Of a DNA stretch of 64,000 nt, positions 1-12,262 are shown in pieces. The first letter of the stretch is position 1. Every line of letters starts with the position of its first letter. The notes beneath the pieces were generated by a model, which saw only the letters and a list, made by a program, of their open reading frames with translations, had not been told where the DNA came from and did not search any database. The translations under genes and the position numbers were made by a program. This DNA comes from Druceiella hillmani (Eukaryota; Arthropoda; Insecta; Lepidoptera; Hepialidae), in the NCBI GenBank assembly GCA_039881145.1, contig JAYKKI010000006.1, positions 10,486,501 through 10,550,500 on the forward strand. The letters are read 5' to 3'.

Positions 1-1668
1 TTCCGAAAAATACTATTTATAAACTTACATAAATATGAAAATATATGGGAAAACCATGCTTCTGCAACGGCAGTAGTCACCTCAAATAAAGAAAATAAAT
101 CGGAGTATGTGTAAAACCGTAACAGATGGTGAACACGTAATATGAAAACTGACGAAATAATGCTTCTCATAAACTAATTAAATATATAGATGAAAGAACT
201 AAAATAGAATTGGAAAATGAATGCTTCTTATAATTGGAAAACGAAATTATGGTTGAAAGAAAATATTTTCCACGTGAACCTTAGCACTCTTAATACGAAA
301 CAAAGATCAAGAGACTAAACAATTACCTTTAGTCAAAATGAATTCAATATTTGTTTTGTTTAGATTGAAAGAAAACTTTCATTAAATGTTGTTTTAGATA
401 ACAAACACTATTTATGATTACGTCATAAAAAATTCTACGTAACACAATTTCTTATATGTTTTTACAATTAATTATTTATCATAGTTTTTGTCCCTTTAGC
501 ATTTTTGTCACTAAACACTTAATAAACAAATAAGAAAACAAATTATGAAAAAAATTAAGGATCCAGAAAAATTAAATATCTGAATAAATTTTAAAAAAGT
601 GCGTAAAAAATAATTTTAAATTAAATAACGTTTGAAAGAGAAAGCAATTTTTTTACAAAGTTATTCACGAGCAGACTTATAGAGTCTGCTCGTTATTACG
701 TAAATTGTTATTTATGAGCAGTTTTTAATTAAAAATAAGTCTAATAGATTAAAAATGGATTTTTACTAAAGTATAGTTTTGGGATGGGGAATGGTAATAT
801 CTACTTTGATAATATATTGCACAAAACCAATTTATTATCCTATTTTAAAATACACGTAATATAAATACTCTTGTATGAATATCCTCAAAACATAGTCCGA
901 GAGTAAAAATATTTAAGTCTGAGAATCTGGAAATTAAAATCTTGTTTAAATTCAAATAAAAAATATACATTTGAGAAACTCTACTTCTAATTATTCTTGT
1001 TTATAGAAACATATGTCATTCTAATCTAAATAAATATTTACTCAAGAAATCGCATTTAACTAAAGACCTGTACATTCTATAAATTTTCGACCTTCAAAAT
1101 ATAACCATGTATCTGAACATCAGTCATCATTTAAATGTTTTTTATGCAATATCCTGGTTAATCCCGTTACGCATTAATATCTCTGGATTCAAATATCTGT
1201 CAGCCCATAATGTTCTAAATACCAGAATCCCCTTCTAATTCCCCAGTCCAGAACTGCATTCTATGGAGAATCCTTTACCTGGTATGCTACTAGATTATCT
1301 AACTAACACAAACGTGCAACGCGCGCTCTCATTGTCTGTGTTTAAAAGTCGTGTCAAATTATATAACCTGTCAGAATCAGCAGATTGAAACTCTTCGCCC
1401 TCCTCGCTCGTTTCTTCCTTTTTCATTTAATTTTCATTTTTTCTTATTTTATCATGTAAGTATTTACCAACCATTTATAGTCTACTACCGTACTTGTTTT
1501 TTCCACTTGATTAATTTTGGTTAACTGCAATTGCTCTTGCGGCAATAAGTCTGCCACTGTTTACTTACTTTCCTAAGCTTCCGATAAAGTTTCCTAAATT
1601 AATTAATAAATATATAAAGCTTGCAATTGATATCAAATATATTTGTTCTGCCAAACTACATCAATATG
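1..1668. other. AT-rich intergenic stretch, no gene seen
   Basis: I see no exon-like or conserved coding segment on either strand. The only clear structure is the short hairpin at 668-694. If the lipase-like exon at 2932-3175 belongs to an intact gene, its downstream exons would have to lie here or beyond the left edge. I looked for a catalytic GHSLG-type segment on the minus strand and did not find one. Confidence 0.5.
668..694. repeat. short perfect hairpin
   Basis: Two 11-base arms (668-678 and 684-694) are exact reverse complements around a 5-base loop. No neighbouring gene gives it a role. Confidence 0.6.
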
Positions 1669-2016
1669 TCAGAAAAAGTCTTTATTGCCTCTGACAATCG
1701 GAATAACTACTTTACCATTTTCCGCGTTTTGCCATATATGCATAATACAGTACGTTTGGCCATTCCCACTTAAATGAATAATATCTCCAAAAAAGGAGTT
1801 CGAAATAGGGGGCAGAAATTGATCGTCTTTGAAATGTTTAACTGTCCTCCGTTTATTTGAATGCCCATCACGCAAAAATTACTAAACAGATTTTCTAAAA
1901 TGTTTACTGTAAATTTTTCCGACTATTTTATTTGTTGGTACGTACGCAATAATATAATAACTCCTAAACAAATTTTAATATAATCCACAATATTACATAG
2001 TAAAGTATAATTTTAA

Positions 2017-2191
2017 ATAAAAATAAAGGGTTGAATAATAAACAAAATATTAATACGTACGTTGAATAATAAACAAAATATTAATACGTAAGGGTTGAAT
2101 AATAAACAAAATATTAATAATAAACAAAATATTAATACGTAATTTTAAATAAAAATAAAGGGTTGAATAATAAACAAAATATTCATACGTA
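2017..2191. repeat. tandem copies of a 32-bp AT-rich unit
   Basis: A unit beginning gggttgaataataaac and ending attaatacgta is repeated several times, some copies truncated or interrupted. The array runs directly into the palindrome at 2192-2320, whose arms contain the same unit. The palindrome therefore probably arose from the array. Confidence 0.8.
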
Positions 2192-2320
2192 TTTGTTGTA
2201 ATTAAGTATTGCGTACGTATTAATATTTTGTTTATTATTCAACCCTTTATTTTAAATAAAAATAAAGGGTTGAATAATAAACAAAATATTAATACGTACG
2301 CAATACTTAATTACAACAAA
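2192..2320. repeat. perfect 62-bp-arm palindrome
   Basis: The arms 2192-2253 and 2259-2320 pair base for base without a mismatch around a 5-base loop (checked position by position). Each arm contains one inverted copy of the unit tandemly repeated just upstream. A transcript would fold into an uninterrupted 62-bp stem. The lack of divergence means it is young, gene-converted or an assembly artefact. Confidence 0.9.
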
Positions 2321-2410
2321 ACTACCTTTTTTATGTATTTATTACTCTTTTATATCTTATTACTACACGGGTTGAATAATTAAATTAGCACATCACTTCG
2401 CGCCTGGCTG

Positions 2411-2612
2411 CAATAGATGACTCTAGATGTAAGTTAATAATCAATAGATGGTTCTAGATGTAATTTAATGATCAATAGATGGCTCAAGATTTAAATTAAC
2501 AATCAATAGATAGCTCTAGATGTAAGATAATAATCAGTAGATGGCTCTAGATGTAAGTTAATGATCAATAGATGTAAGTTAATAATCAATAGATGGCCTA
2601 GATGTAAGTTAA
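2411..2612. repeat. 31-bp minisatellite, about seven units
   Basis: Units beginning caatagatggctctagatg recur every 31 bases from 2411, with one shortened copy near 2572. Units differ at a few positions each. Confidence 0.85.
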
Positions 2613-2689
2613 AACTTAGTCACTGTGAAAAGCTAGTTGCAAAATAAAAAGAGACTTCATATTATATTTTATTGCAGATAAAAATATAT

Positions 2690-2838
2690 TTTGATTATAT
2701 TTGGCGTTAATTTTGTAGAAGTTCATTATTCACAATTAAATGAAACTACGTGATATAGTATTATTTTTACTTTCTTTAAGTTCTTTACCACGACCTAGGT
2801 TTCGTTGTATTACATCTTGAGGTGGGCTATTAGCAAAG
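2690..2838 (-). repeat. short interspersed repeat, copy A
   Basis: Read on the minus strand, this segment matches 56122-56280 along its length and 33890-33975 in its second half. Shared blocks include a start near gcccacctcaagatg, a central acgaaacctaggt-type block, and a tail near tttcatttaattgtgaata. Three dispersed copies in 64 kb suggest a SINE or the conserved end of a larger non-LTR or Penelope-like element. The family is not identified. Confidence 0.7.
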
Positions 2839-2931
2839 ATTCCGTTTAAAAAAATATATTAATAATTTTGTTATATTAATATTTTGTCTCAAAAAAAATA
2901 TTAATAAACACTTTATAACGTAAATACTCAC

Positions 2932-3175
2932 CTCTTCTACCCTCGAAGCGGCCCCAAAGTAACTGGAATCCACGTTGCCGTTAGACCAATCGACGATCAC
3001 CGGTTTTATGCGATAATTATCTAAATAGGCTTGAGTGATTTGTTGTGAAACAGACGAGTTTACTTCCTCGTCTACATTTAGCACATAGATTATAGTTCTG
3101 CTGGATTTTTCACCGTCATTCACCGGAATTTCGACCAAATTTTGTTTGGTTAAACCATCCTTCAATGCTTTAATC
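2932..3175 (-). CDS. exon of a pancreatic-lipase-family-like protein (partial gene)
   Basis: On the minus strand a pyrimidine-rich acceptor ending in ttttttcag precedes 3175, and a gtgagt donor follows 2932. The exon reads one base of a split codon plus 81 open codons. The translation has the layout of the N-terminal half of animal lipases and phospholipase A1-like proteins: a strand ending RTIIYVLN, a helix ending ITQAYLDN, the strand KPVIVDWSNG, and AASRVEEV leading into the next helix. In active members the first strand ends in an HG(W/F) oxyanion-hole motif; here it is LN, so the product may be an inactive lipase-like or storage protein. The exon with the catalytic serine and the signal-peptide exon were not found. 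This could be a real gene with distant exons or an orphan fragment. Confidence 0.55.
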
Positions 3176-3271
3176 CTGAAAAAAGGCAATAAATAATTCA
3201 ACTCCTTAAAGAAACGAATGGTAATTCAAAGTATTTACATCATGTATGCATACACAAAATTACTATTATAT

Positions 3272-3348
3272 TTGCATACACATGCATAAATAGGAAATAT
3301 AATATGCATACACAAAATTATATTTCCTATTTATGCATGTGTATGCAA
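3272..3348. repeat. 30-bp perfect inverted repeat
   Basis: Arms 3272-3301 and 3319-3348 are exact reverse complements around a 17-base loop. Stretches similar to the arms recur just upstream near 3241-3260. It lies about 100 bases upstream, in minus-strand terms, of the lipase-like exon, in its presumed intron or promoter side. Confidence 0.85.
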
Positions 3349-3398
3349 GATATACGCACGTTACGTGTGTTAATGGAAGCACATACGTATGTTCATAT

Positions 3399-3563
3399 AA
3401 TCGCATAGATTATACGTGACCGATGTAACCACATAGATTATACATGACCGATGTAATGGCATAGATTATATGTGACCGATGTAATAGCACAGATTATACG
3501 TGACCGATGTAATCGCATAGATTATGGGTGACCGATGTAATCACATAGATTATGGGAGACCTT
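3399..3563. repeat. 28-bp minisatellite, about six units
   Basis: Units containing gcatagattatacgtgaccg recur at a 28-base period (3399, 3427, 3455 and on), with one to three changes per unit. Confidence 0.9.
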
Positions 3564-4702
3564 ATTTTAGATGTATTTGTCTTAAAAATATAACGACATA
3601 ATGCCTATTCTTTACGATAGCCGTAAGACGACAATTTTTATTATATACGGACCGTTTATACGTTCCATGTAATTGCATTGAGAGACGACAAAACGTTTGA
3701 GATAAGTGCATAATGTCGCAGTACATTATTATATTTCTATTAATTAAAATAACGTTCACGACAGAAAACAGACACATCAAAAAATCTTAACAACGTAACT
3801 TGATAGTACCCGTACAAAAACCCGTCGCTTTGACCCATTGAGAAAAGACACTGGATGTTGTTATCGTGTTAATATGATATACTTGGCAGTGTTGCTGCAT
3901 AAGCATTATGGCGGGCAAATCAGAAGTATAATAGTATCATTATGTAATATTGTGGTAAAGCTTAGCAAGCTTAGAAAAGTAAAATAGTATCAAGTTTGTT
4001 ACCCAATAATTCGACATTTCTATGTCGAATAACATATCAATAAATTTCGGTTTTTATCGACCTATTTAAGTTTCCATTATTGTGAAATCACCGTATATAT
4101 CTACTCCTACTAATATTTGTAATGAATGTGAAACATTGTTTGCTCAATCGTTTGTATGTACTTTAACAGGCTTAACTGATCCAACGAATTTCAATTTGCA
4201 ATACGTATAGATAATAGCTTCTGCATAATTACCCGACCCTTTTCAGGAGATGAACAATGAACGCTAAAATAAATTAAGAGTGTGCACGAAAAACTAAGTG
4301 CGCTGCCAAAACTCTAGGAAAGTTCGCGACGTACACCTGACGTCAATAGCTAATACACAATAAGCGTTTTAATTGAAAATTAAAACGTAATTACTGAACA
4401 CTGTAGTCATTGATGTGTATTGCGAAAATTTAAAAATCCTTTTGTAAATATATTTCAATGTTTTCGAGTAAATATATTTAGCTACAAAAGTTCCTTTGAC
4501 ACTGTGTACTTATCATTTATTATAGTTTAGTAATTACCTTATCCTTGCTCATATTTATGCGATGCCTTCATATTTCGACCGACAGGGAATCCTGACGAAA
4601 AGTTTACGCATTTGAATGAGATAAAGAGAGGGAGAGAGGAGAGGATCTGTATTAAATACCTTGTCGCGTTGCCATTTGCTAAGTGTCGGTCTATACATAT
4701 AC

Positions 4703-5157
4703 ATATGTGTGTGTGCATGCGTGTATGTGTTTGTGTGTGTGTGTGTGCGTGTATGTGCTTGTGTGCGTACGCGTGCGTATGCGCATGTGTTTATGCGTAT
4801 GAGTGTATTATTTTTAATGAAAATGATTATGCTTTTATACTTACTGAACGTCATGGTTGTTTGTGTCATCTGAGTATTCAGAGTGAGTATGTGTTTGTGT
4901 GCGTACGCGTGCGTATGCGCATGTGTTTATGCGTATGAGTGTATTATTTTTAATGAAAATGATTATGCTTTTATACTTACTGAACGTCATGGTTGTTTGT
5001 GTCATCTGAGTATTCAGAGTGAGTATGTGCTTGTGTGCGTGCGCGTGCGTATGCGCATGTGTTTATGCGTATGAGTGTATTATTTTTAATGAAAATGATT
5101 ATGCTTTTATACTTACTGAACGTCATGGTTGTTTTTGTCATCTGAGTATTCAGATTG
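4703..5157. repeat. GT-rich microsatellite and three 136-bp tandem units
   Basis: A TG/CG-alternating stretch starts near 4703. A unit containing the block gcgtacgcgtgcgtatgcgc then repeats at exact 136-base spacing (anchors 4765, 4901, 5037) up to about 5157. Each unit has a purine/pyrimidine-alternating part and a unique AT-rich part. Because 136 is not a multiple of three, the open frames seen here are by-products of the repeat, not genes. Confidence 0.9.
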
Positions 5158-5207
5158 AGTACCTAAAAGATAATTATAGCAATATCAGACGCAAAACTGA
5201 CATATAA

Positions 5208-6055
5208 ACTAAATTAATAAATATTACATATGCAGTCCAATATAATAATTTTACTTTACGCTTTTTTATTTGTTGTTCAAAACATTCTTTCAGAACACAA
5301 TCCGCAGCCGTGAGCACCGAATCTGGACTAAATTGGAGCAAAGGTACAATGAACTCTCAATGTTATTTAAAACAATAGAAAAGATAAAACAATTATATAT
5401 TGTAGATTACGCGGTCACATAGATTCGTCCAGATATATTAAAATGTCATTTAAGGTGAGTTCTAAACCATAAGGTGGCCGATTTCTTCAAATCCACAATT
5501 CGAAGCTGTATCATATCATCTTTCGTAACTTTTGCTCTGCGAACAACATATCAAATGTTATCATAGAGAAAAACAATTTCACCCATTTTTAATGTGGTTT
5601 TCCATTATTTTCTTTAATCGATCGATAAATTTTAGATATAAATAAATATCACAAAGTTACAAGTTCTGCTCGAAGGTACTTAAAAATCACTTGTTTTCTA
5701 GTAGAAGTTCGTTATCGCGGTGAACGATTCAAATGTGTGTACACTTTTCTCGGAGTTTCTTCAATGTAAAAGATAGTCATACTTTCACATACCTTTTCTG
5801 TTGAGAACTAAGCCTGTTATTCTATGGAAACAATAATACAATGGCCCGATTTGCAAGAATGATGCCATATTTTTTCCAGCACTTAATAGTTTCTTTAATG
5901 TTTAACTCTTCGAGAGGAAACGTTTATTCTGGTAACAGCCTCGTTATTTCCATTTTACATGATGTTATAGAATAGAAGTATAATATTGCGATTTACCCAA
6001 TACTAACACTTAAAAAAAACTAATAAGTTTACGGGACCATGAGTGTATTCTATGC

Positions 6056-6058
<3 letters not shown>
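5208..6058. other. no gene seen
   Basis: Mostly AT-rich unique sequence. A short open stretch follows a good acceptor (ttctttcag, 5284-5292) on the + strand and stays open for about 42 codons to a stop near 5419. It matches nothing I recognise, and I do not call it an exon. Confidence 0.4.
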
Positions 6059-6107
<49 letters not shown>

Positions 6108-6112
6108 ATATG

Positions 6113-6169
<57 letters not shown>

Positions 6170-6177
6170 TTATATAC
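6059..6177. repeat. TA microsatellite
   Basis: Almost pure alternating TA, interrupted by a short TG patch near 6100. Confidence 0.95.
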
Positions 6178-9100
6178 ATGTCGGACGTCTAATAAATAAA
6201 GCAACATCAAAAGATAGATTGAAAACCCAATTTTGAATCTTACATCTAAGTATAGTTTCTAAATTAATCTTAGAAGAAAGATTAGTAAAAAATATTAATA
6301 TCCAACCAAAACCATTTAGAACACAAAATATTAGTCAATTTTCTTATTTCGTGTTTTTAATTTCAGTATTTTTTATTTTTAAATTTTAACGTTTAGTAAA
6401 AAATTAGGCAATGATTACATTGAATTTATATATACGCGTGAGCGCGATGCCCCATAACCTCATGGAGATTCTTGCTTTTATAATTTAACCATTATTTTTC
6501 ATTTAATTAAATAACATAATAATTTATAAGAATGTAAAAAAAACTTCAACACTTATAACACTTAAATTTCACTAATCTAGCTATATATTTGCATTCTTTC
6601 TTCCACTTGCTATTATTTCGATGTGAATTACATTGTTTCAAAAGTTGAATGTTTTGTTTTAAAATTATTTATAACGAATAATATAGATGTCTTACTTGAT
6701 ATCTTCTGAGGGGAACATACCATTAAAAACACTAGAAAATATGCCAAGGGAACAAACATTTCGAACCAATTAAGGTCACAACTGAAACACGAAAGTAATT
6801 ATGTCACTATTCACAGAACTAATTAAAGTAAACCTATATATACAAATATGTACTAACACTAGTGATGTCCTCACTACTCAGTTATAATATCGACAATAAC
6901 TGTACTAGTATAATTTTCATAACTACTAAAGCCGGCATAAAAGTTAGAGCTATTAAGGATTTTTTTATATGGAGCGATACAAAAAACGCGTCTGTTATTC
7001 ATACAGATGGTTCTTTGTTACATCTTCAAGAGATACATTCAAACATTGTCACTTGAATGAGTATGTACAAAAACATAATATCGATTAAATACTAGATCCT
7101 ACCCTGATATTAGTTCTTAAAAAACTGATTAATTTCGGAGCCTTATGTCATACGTCAATTCTTTACTTGGTAACGAGTACTTATATTGCACTCACATTAT
7201 AATGAAATATAATTGAAAAACAGAAAATACGCCTCTAACCAACCTGATGAACTTAGTACATTTATAATTTACTTAACGTGATGTTGGAAGCATTACCCAA
7301 CCTCGACTTGTTCTCCTATTCAGTTCGTGACTTCGGAGTCAAGATTGTGGAATATTTTGGGAAGATTACAGTCTGATCTTTATTTTTACCATATTTATGT
7401 TTGCATTCATCGTTATGTAATTTTTTAACATAAAGTAATTATTTTTGCGTTGAAATTAAGTTTTAGACGAAGCAAATATGTTTCTAAACAAATAAATAGA
7501 TACATACGCCTTTAGTTACACCGAGTTCGAACAATTCTGAAGTGGTCTACAAGAAATAAAATTATAGCTTTCATAAAATTCGACATATGTGTGCGCACAT
7601 TTTGCGCTGATGTCGACTATAAAAATGAAAGTGGAATCAAAATGCCGGCAAAATAATTAATTATATCCTTTTGCTTGAATGGTGTAAATAACAGTTTGTT
7701 ATAATAATGTCTTCATCTTCGATATTGATATTTCAAAAACAGTTCTTTTTGAGTTCCACAAAATTTTAATGTGAAACTGTTGATTTTAGTTAATGGAATG
7801 ACAAAAGAGAAGAAGTTATCGAATGAGCAATAAAATAAGCAAATATTCCGGATGTTCCAGTACCGTAATTTTATGTGAAAACAATTAATAAGGATACCTC
7901 TAAAATTTTCTCCTTTCTTAAGAGTAATAATTGTATATTTATTTGAAATTTCATCTTCTTCCTACAGAATTTATGAAACAGTCACTTGTGTCTAACGAAA
8001 AGAAAGAAAATGCAATGAAAACCGAAATAAATTTACGAAAATTTACAAATAACTAGATAAAAGTGTTTTTTAGATAATTAAAAGGTAACCTATATTGTCG
8101 GTGCATTTTTACATGCTGTACATTTTCCATAACAAAATATAAATAAATATTCGCATACCAATATGTAATAAGTTTTTTCGTCATTCTCTAAAAAAATAAT
8201 ACATAATATCAACTGACAGATAAGAAAACATTCTTTCTTTTTTTCCCTTCAAGTGCTTGATTATTCTTTTTAAAGGTATGCATAACTGTTCGAAAAAAAA
8301 CATCCATAATGTTGATTGATGTTATAATTTCGATGAAGTTACTATAAAAACCTCCTCCTGGACACAATACTGGAAAATCACATCTAATTACGTAAGCAAA
8401 TTTTTAATAATACACAAAAATTTACGCTTTTTCATTGCACATTAGACCTAAATTTAATAAATTTCATTTCGAAGAATATTACAATTATGTTTAAAAAAGA
8501 TCCATTAAATTTAAATGCAATTTCAAAGGAAATATTTAAACAATTAACACTTGTGTGTAGACCTATGATATGAGCATTATACACTGGAATCCTTATTAAC
8601 CAATACAACTATATATAATTTTACAACAATGCTGTATTTACTTCCATCTTTTGGAAAAGAATTATTAAGAATTATTTGTCAATTTTACCTTCAAAGGTTG
8701 AACGAAAAAATCATTCAACGTTAATCTAAAAGCACTAAATCTGAAATAATGAAACTTAGAAGAAAATTTGATCCGTTTTTAAATTATTGGCTTCAACCCA
8801 CCTCACATTATAATGTGACTCGCTCAAATCCGGTGTTCATTTGATCAATTATGGTTCTCTTCAAATCGCCTAACAACTGCTCATATACAAAATGCTGTTA
8901 GAATTTTTTTTTAAACTCACAAGCCTATATTATTTCAGCCGCTCAATCGAAAAATAGAATAGGCAAATTGTGATTGTAATCAATACGTACCTTCAAACTT
9001 ACTCGGGAAATAAAATATTTCATAACGTTTTTAAGTTTAAAAAGATTTGGCACCTGGATATAATAATGGAACGGATCCTTTTATTATACCTATCTGTATT

Positions 9101-9508
9101 TATGAAAATTCGTAGTTATTAATTACCTGAATCTGTTCTTGTCATCCTAGAACGAATCTAGCAACAGTGGCAGTGAATATTGAAGTCTAGCAACTTTCAT
9201 TCCGAAAAAATTTTATCAATTTCTAGTTCATATAATCGTAAAGCTAATCTATCAAGCCATGGTGATACAGAAAAAAAATGAACAGGTTGATTTATACCAA
9301 CAAACATATTACACAACTTTGCTGCTGTTAATTTTTTATGGCAAGCCAGCTTCTATGAGTTCCTGAGAAGAAAATACGAAGGTTATAAACCATAATTTTT
9401 TTCATAACTTAGCTCATTCGCAAAATACACTATTCCAACTCTCCGCTAGGGTTAAGTGTCCTGAAGTGCACGCAAAAGTCCTGAAGTGCACATCCGTTAC
9501 ATGCCGTT
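6178..9508. other. 3.3 kb without a recognisable gene
   Basis: AT-rich sequence with only short, uncharacteristic open frames on both strands. No exon, transposon domain or strong repeat was recognised. Confidence 0.4.
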
Positions 9509-9680
9509 AGTTATAAGTTTCTCGTGAGGCCAACGTCCAAATTCAAGTTCTTCTCCGGTCTGCCATGATAGCTCGCTTATGGGAATTATCACTGGATTTT
9601 GTATCATCAGCACTGTAGTCTAATATTGTACGTGAGCATAACTCACGCCATGAGATATGCTAACTCCCCCTCCTCTAACT
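9509..9680 (-). repeat. candidate polypurine tract and 3' LTR remnant
   Basis: Just after the Env stop, the minus strand carries a purine run (gttagaggaggggg, complement of about 9666-9680). AGTTA follows at 9665-9661, and a TAACT lies at 9513-9509. Errantivirus LTRs usually begin AGTTA and end TAACT or similar. At 157 bp this would be a shortened LTR, and no target-site duplication or partner LTR was found. The right-hand border of the LTR is inferred. Confidence 0.4.
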
Positions 9681-9714
9681 TGAAAACAACCCCGTGTGAT
9701 GACGAGGGACAGTG

Positions 9715-10632
9715 TTAGAGATTGTTTGCAACTCCGATGTTCATAGTCACATTGAGACTTTTTTTCTTCCAGAATTTAAATTTTTTGCACACGATCCAAG
9801 AAATAGCAGTGACAACGAGTAGTAGCATTACACTGCAGCTTCCGACTGGCAATATTTTTACTTATGCTTGTGTTTGGTTACATAATATTTTCTCTTTAAT
9901 TCTTCATAGCTTTTTAATATATGGCTGCATATCATCAAATTATTGAAAGTTGTTCATCATTATTGATTGATAATTGTCTTTCTTTATAGTGATATCCAGA
10001 AATTTAAAAAATCTCTGTTCGATGAAATAAGTCTGCTTGTCATATTTTAATTTTTTTTCTGTAGTTTGCATGCTTGCAGTAACGTGATTAAATATGATCC
10101 ACTAAGTTTGAGGGTATCTATCTCTTCACCTACTGCTACTGATTGATTTAGTGTTAACATTCAAACCGAAAAAATCATTGTTTTGTTTCTTCTACATGTT
10201 GTTTCTATAACCCTTGCTAAGTTAACGGTATCGTTTTACAGTTATATAGGTCTTCGTTGTCTATTATAATTTTAATTTTTTATGGCGTATTTGAATCATA
10301 TTTTACTATTGAAGCATCTTGGCAATAAAAGTAGTTTTGTGTGATATATGTATGAACATGGTTCATTAAGTTGGCAATAACCATCTGGTTAATTAATGCG
10401 TATCTTCTTTGAGTTGGAATTAAGTGAAAAAGTTGTTTTTTAGATTGGGAATTGAATAAATGTGGAAATAACGGAATGAATTTACTTGTACCATAAACAA
10501 TTCAAGTGTCATATATGCTGTAAATTTAACTAACATTTCCAAAAGCGCAAGATCAGTTGATATAATTTCATTATTGTTATCGTTAGGTATTTTATGAATG
10601 GCTACTAGGCATCTTAATATAGCATTTTCCAA
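9715..10632 (-). pseudogene. Env (F-type glycoprotein) remnant of the provirus
   Basis: The minus-strand frames between 10632 and 9715 keep the look of the C-terminal half of errantivirus envelope proteins: an FHIYSIPN-type segment, a cysteine-containing stretch around 10250-10320, a hydrophobic membrane segment (about 9830-9782), a short basic tail, and a stop at 9715-9717 just before the purine tract. Several stops and frameshifts interrupt it. It is described here only as a relic. Confidence 0.6.
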
Positions 10633-10849
10633 TTTATCACTACATAAACAAAATGTTCAAATTAATTAATAAATAAATGTAAATATATATTTACCAAGAC
10701 TCCTCTACTTGCTGTTTCATTATATTATTAATCGAGTTACTTAAATCGAAATATCTTTTCACCAAATATGCATTTTGTTTACTAAACGTACCTAGCGCTA
10801 TCCCAATAGTGGTACTTGGTTATTTATATTAATCGTTATTTCCCTAACA

Positions 10850-11047
10850 CTAATTCTTATATTTATTAATTTCCTTTTCAAAATGTTCAGAATCCGCATA
10901 ATCTAAATTACCTGAAATTACCTTATGTATAGGTACTTCCAAATGGATTAATGAAGCCCCTTGCTCTGCACTTCTCGACAACTGCCAAGTTATTATTGGC
11001 TTGTTAGTTATTATGCTCTCGTTACTTGATATATAAATACATTTCAA
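10850..11047 (-). pseudogene. unassigned open fragment inside the provirus
   Basis: A 65-codon open stretch lies between the integrase and Env remnants on the same strand. By position it should belong to the first part of Env or the inter-gene region. It has no recognisable motif, so the assignment is by position only. Confidence 0.35.
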
Positions 11048-11289
11048 ATTTGAATGTATTAATTGCTTCCATTAACTTATTTCTAACTGAAGACTTACTG
11101 ATCAGCAATTAAGAATATATTTCAAAAATATTGGATACATTGAGGGTATAAATAATAGTCCACTCCGTGGGTTTAAGTCTTGTTCCAATTACTTTGGCGA
11201 CAATTCCTGAACCTGTGGCTATTTTATTTAATTTTATTTCGGCTCCGAGTATGATGGGACATCTGGAATGTATTTTTTTGTTTGGTTAA

Positions 11290-11830
11290 AATTAACCTTG
11301 AATAATTTGCAGTCTTTTCTAAGGGTACATTGTGTTTAATTCTGATATACTTTCTATCTTAAAAAGACCGTCATACAACTTCTTTCCTTTTATTTTCCAT
11401 CTATTTGTATCTCTATAAACTAAATCGCTTTATTTACATGATGGGGGGTTGGTATCTTTGTTATACTTGTGAACGATTCCTTCTTATCTGTCTCTCATTT
11501 TGTTAAAAACTACAACTCATAAAACTTGAATTCATAAAACTTTTATGAATTCATTAACAATTATTTTCTCTCTGTCAATATTTAATATATCCGTATGAAT
11601 TCTAGGTTCAAATTGAATTTTGTTAGGGTTTTGTATCAGTACTCGAACTCTGTCGTCTGTATTGAATGGCTATAACCTAAAATCGACAATCATACTATTT
11701 CTGTAGTAGAGGCATCTGGATAATCCATTTTTAAAATACGAATCATCTTTTCTATTATAAAGTGTAACGTTTCTATAGGTGAATTTGATAACAGGTTATG
11801 TGGGGTTGTGATGTATAATTTAATTGTTTG
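11290..11830 (-). pseudogene. integrase remnant of the provirus
   Basis: The complement of about 11814-11764 encodes a segment with the retroviral integrase signature TTPHN followed by SNSPIE. Its glutamate (codon at 11773-11771) matches the third residue of the D,D-35-E triad. Further left, frames with KLYDGLFKI resemble the basic C-terminal integrase domain that precedes the end of Pol in Ty3/gypsy elements. Stops and frame changes make it non-functional. Confidence 0.6.
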
Positions 11831-12000
11831 TATAGCTAAGAGATCTAAGTGACGTATTTATTTCATTACCACATTCGACTATTTCCTCGGTGTTCCTATA
11901 ATTGGTATAACCATACTTAAAGCTGCTAAAATGAGTATCGAAATCGTATTTTCCAGGGGCATAGCTCGAGGAAATTTTAAAAATATATCCATAATAGTTA

Positions 12001-12262
12001 AAAATGCTATCATTGTTAAAATGCTATCATTGTTACTTTTATGTACGTACCAACCCTATCATTGTTAAAATTGCTATCATTGTTAAAAATGCTATCATTG
12101 TTACTTTTATATACGTACTAACGCTATCATTGTTAAAATTGCTATCATTATTAGAAATGCTATCATTGTTACTTTTATATACGTACCAACGCTATCATTG
12201 CTAAAATTGCTATCATTGTTAAAAATGCTATCATTGTTACTTTTATGTACGTACCAACGCTG
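12001..12262. repeat. 68-bp minisatellite, about 3.5 units
   Basis: The block gctatcattgttac recurs at 12023, 12091, 12159 and 12227, an exact 68-base period. Each unit contains two or three internal gctatcattgttaaaat sub-repeats and one tacgta-containing spacer. The repetition explains the open frames seen on both strands here. It lies where the N-terminal part of the provirus integrase should be. Confidence 0.9.

Noticed and set aside
1669..1875. 68-codon minus-strand frame containing GHS near its start, considered as the lipase catalytic exon
   Set aside because: The context lacks the (V/I)GHSLG(A/S)H pattern and no acceptor fits the phase of the 2932-3175 exon.
4555..5207. Several overlapping open frames on both strands in the TG-rich repeat
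   Set aside because: The 136-bp unit repeats itself in different frames; the peptides are translations of a microsatellite and tandem repeat.
5284..5419. Possible exon after a good acceptor (NTIRSREHRIW...)
   Set aside because: Only about 42 codons, no recognised family, no partner exons; not enough to call.
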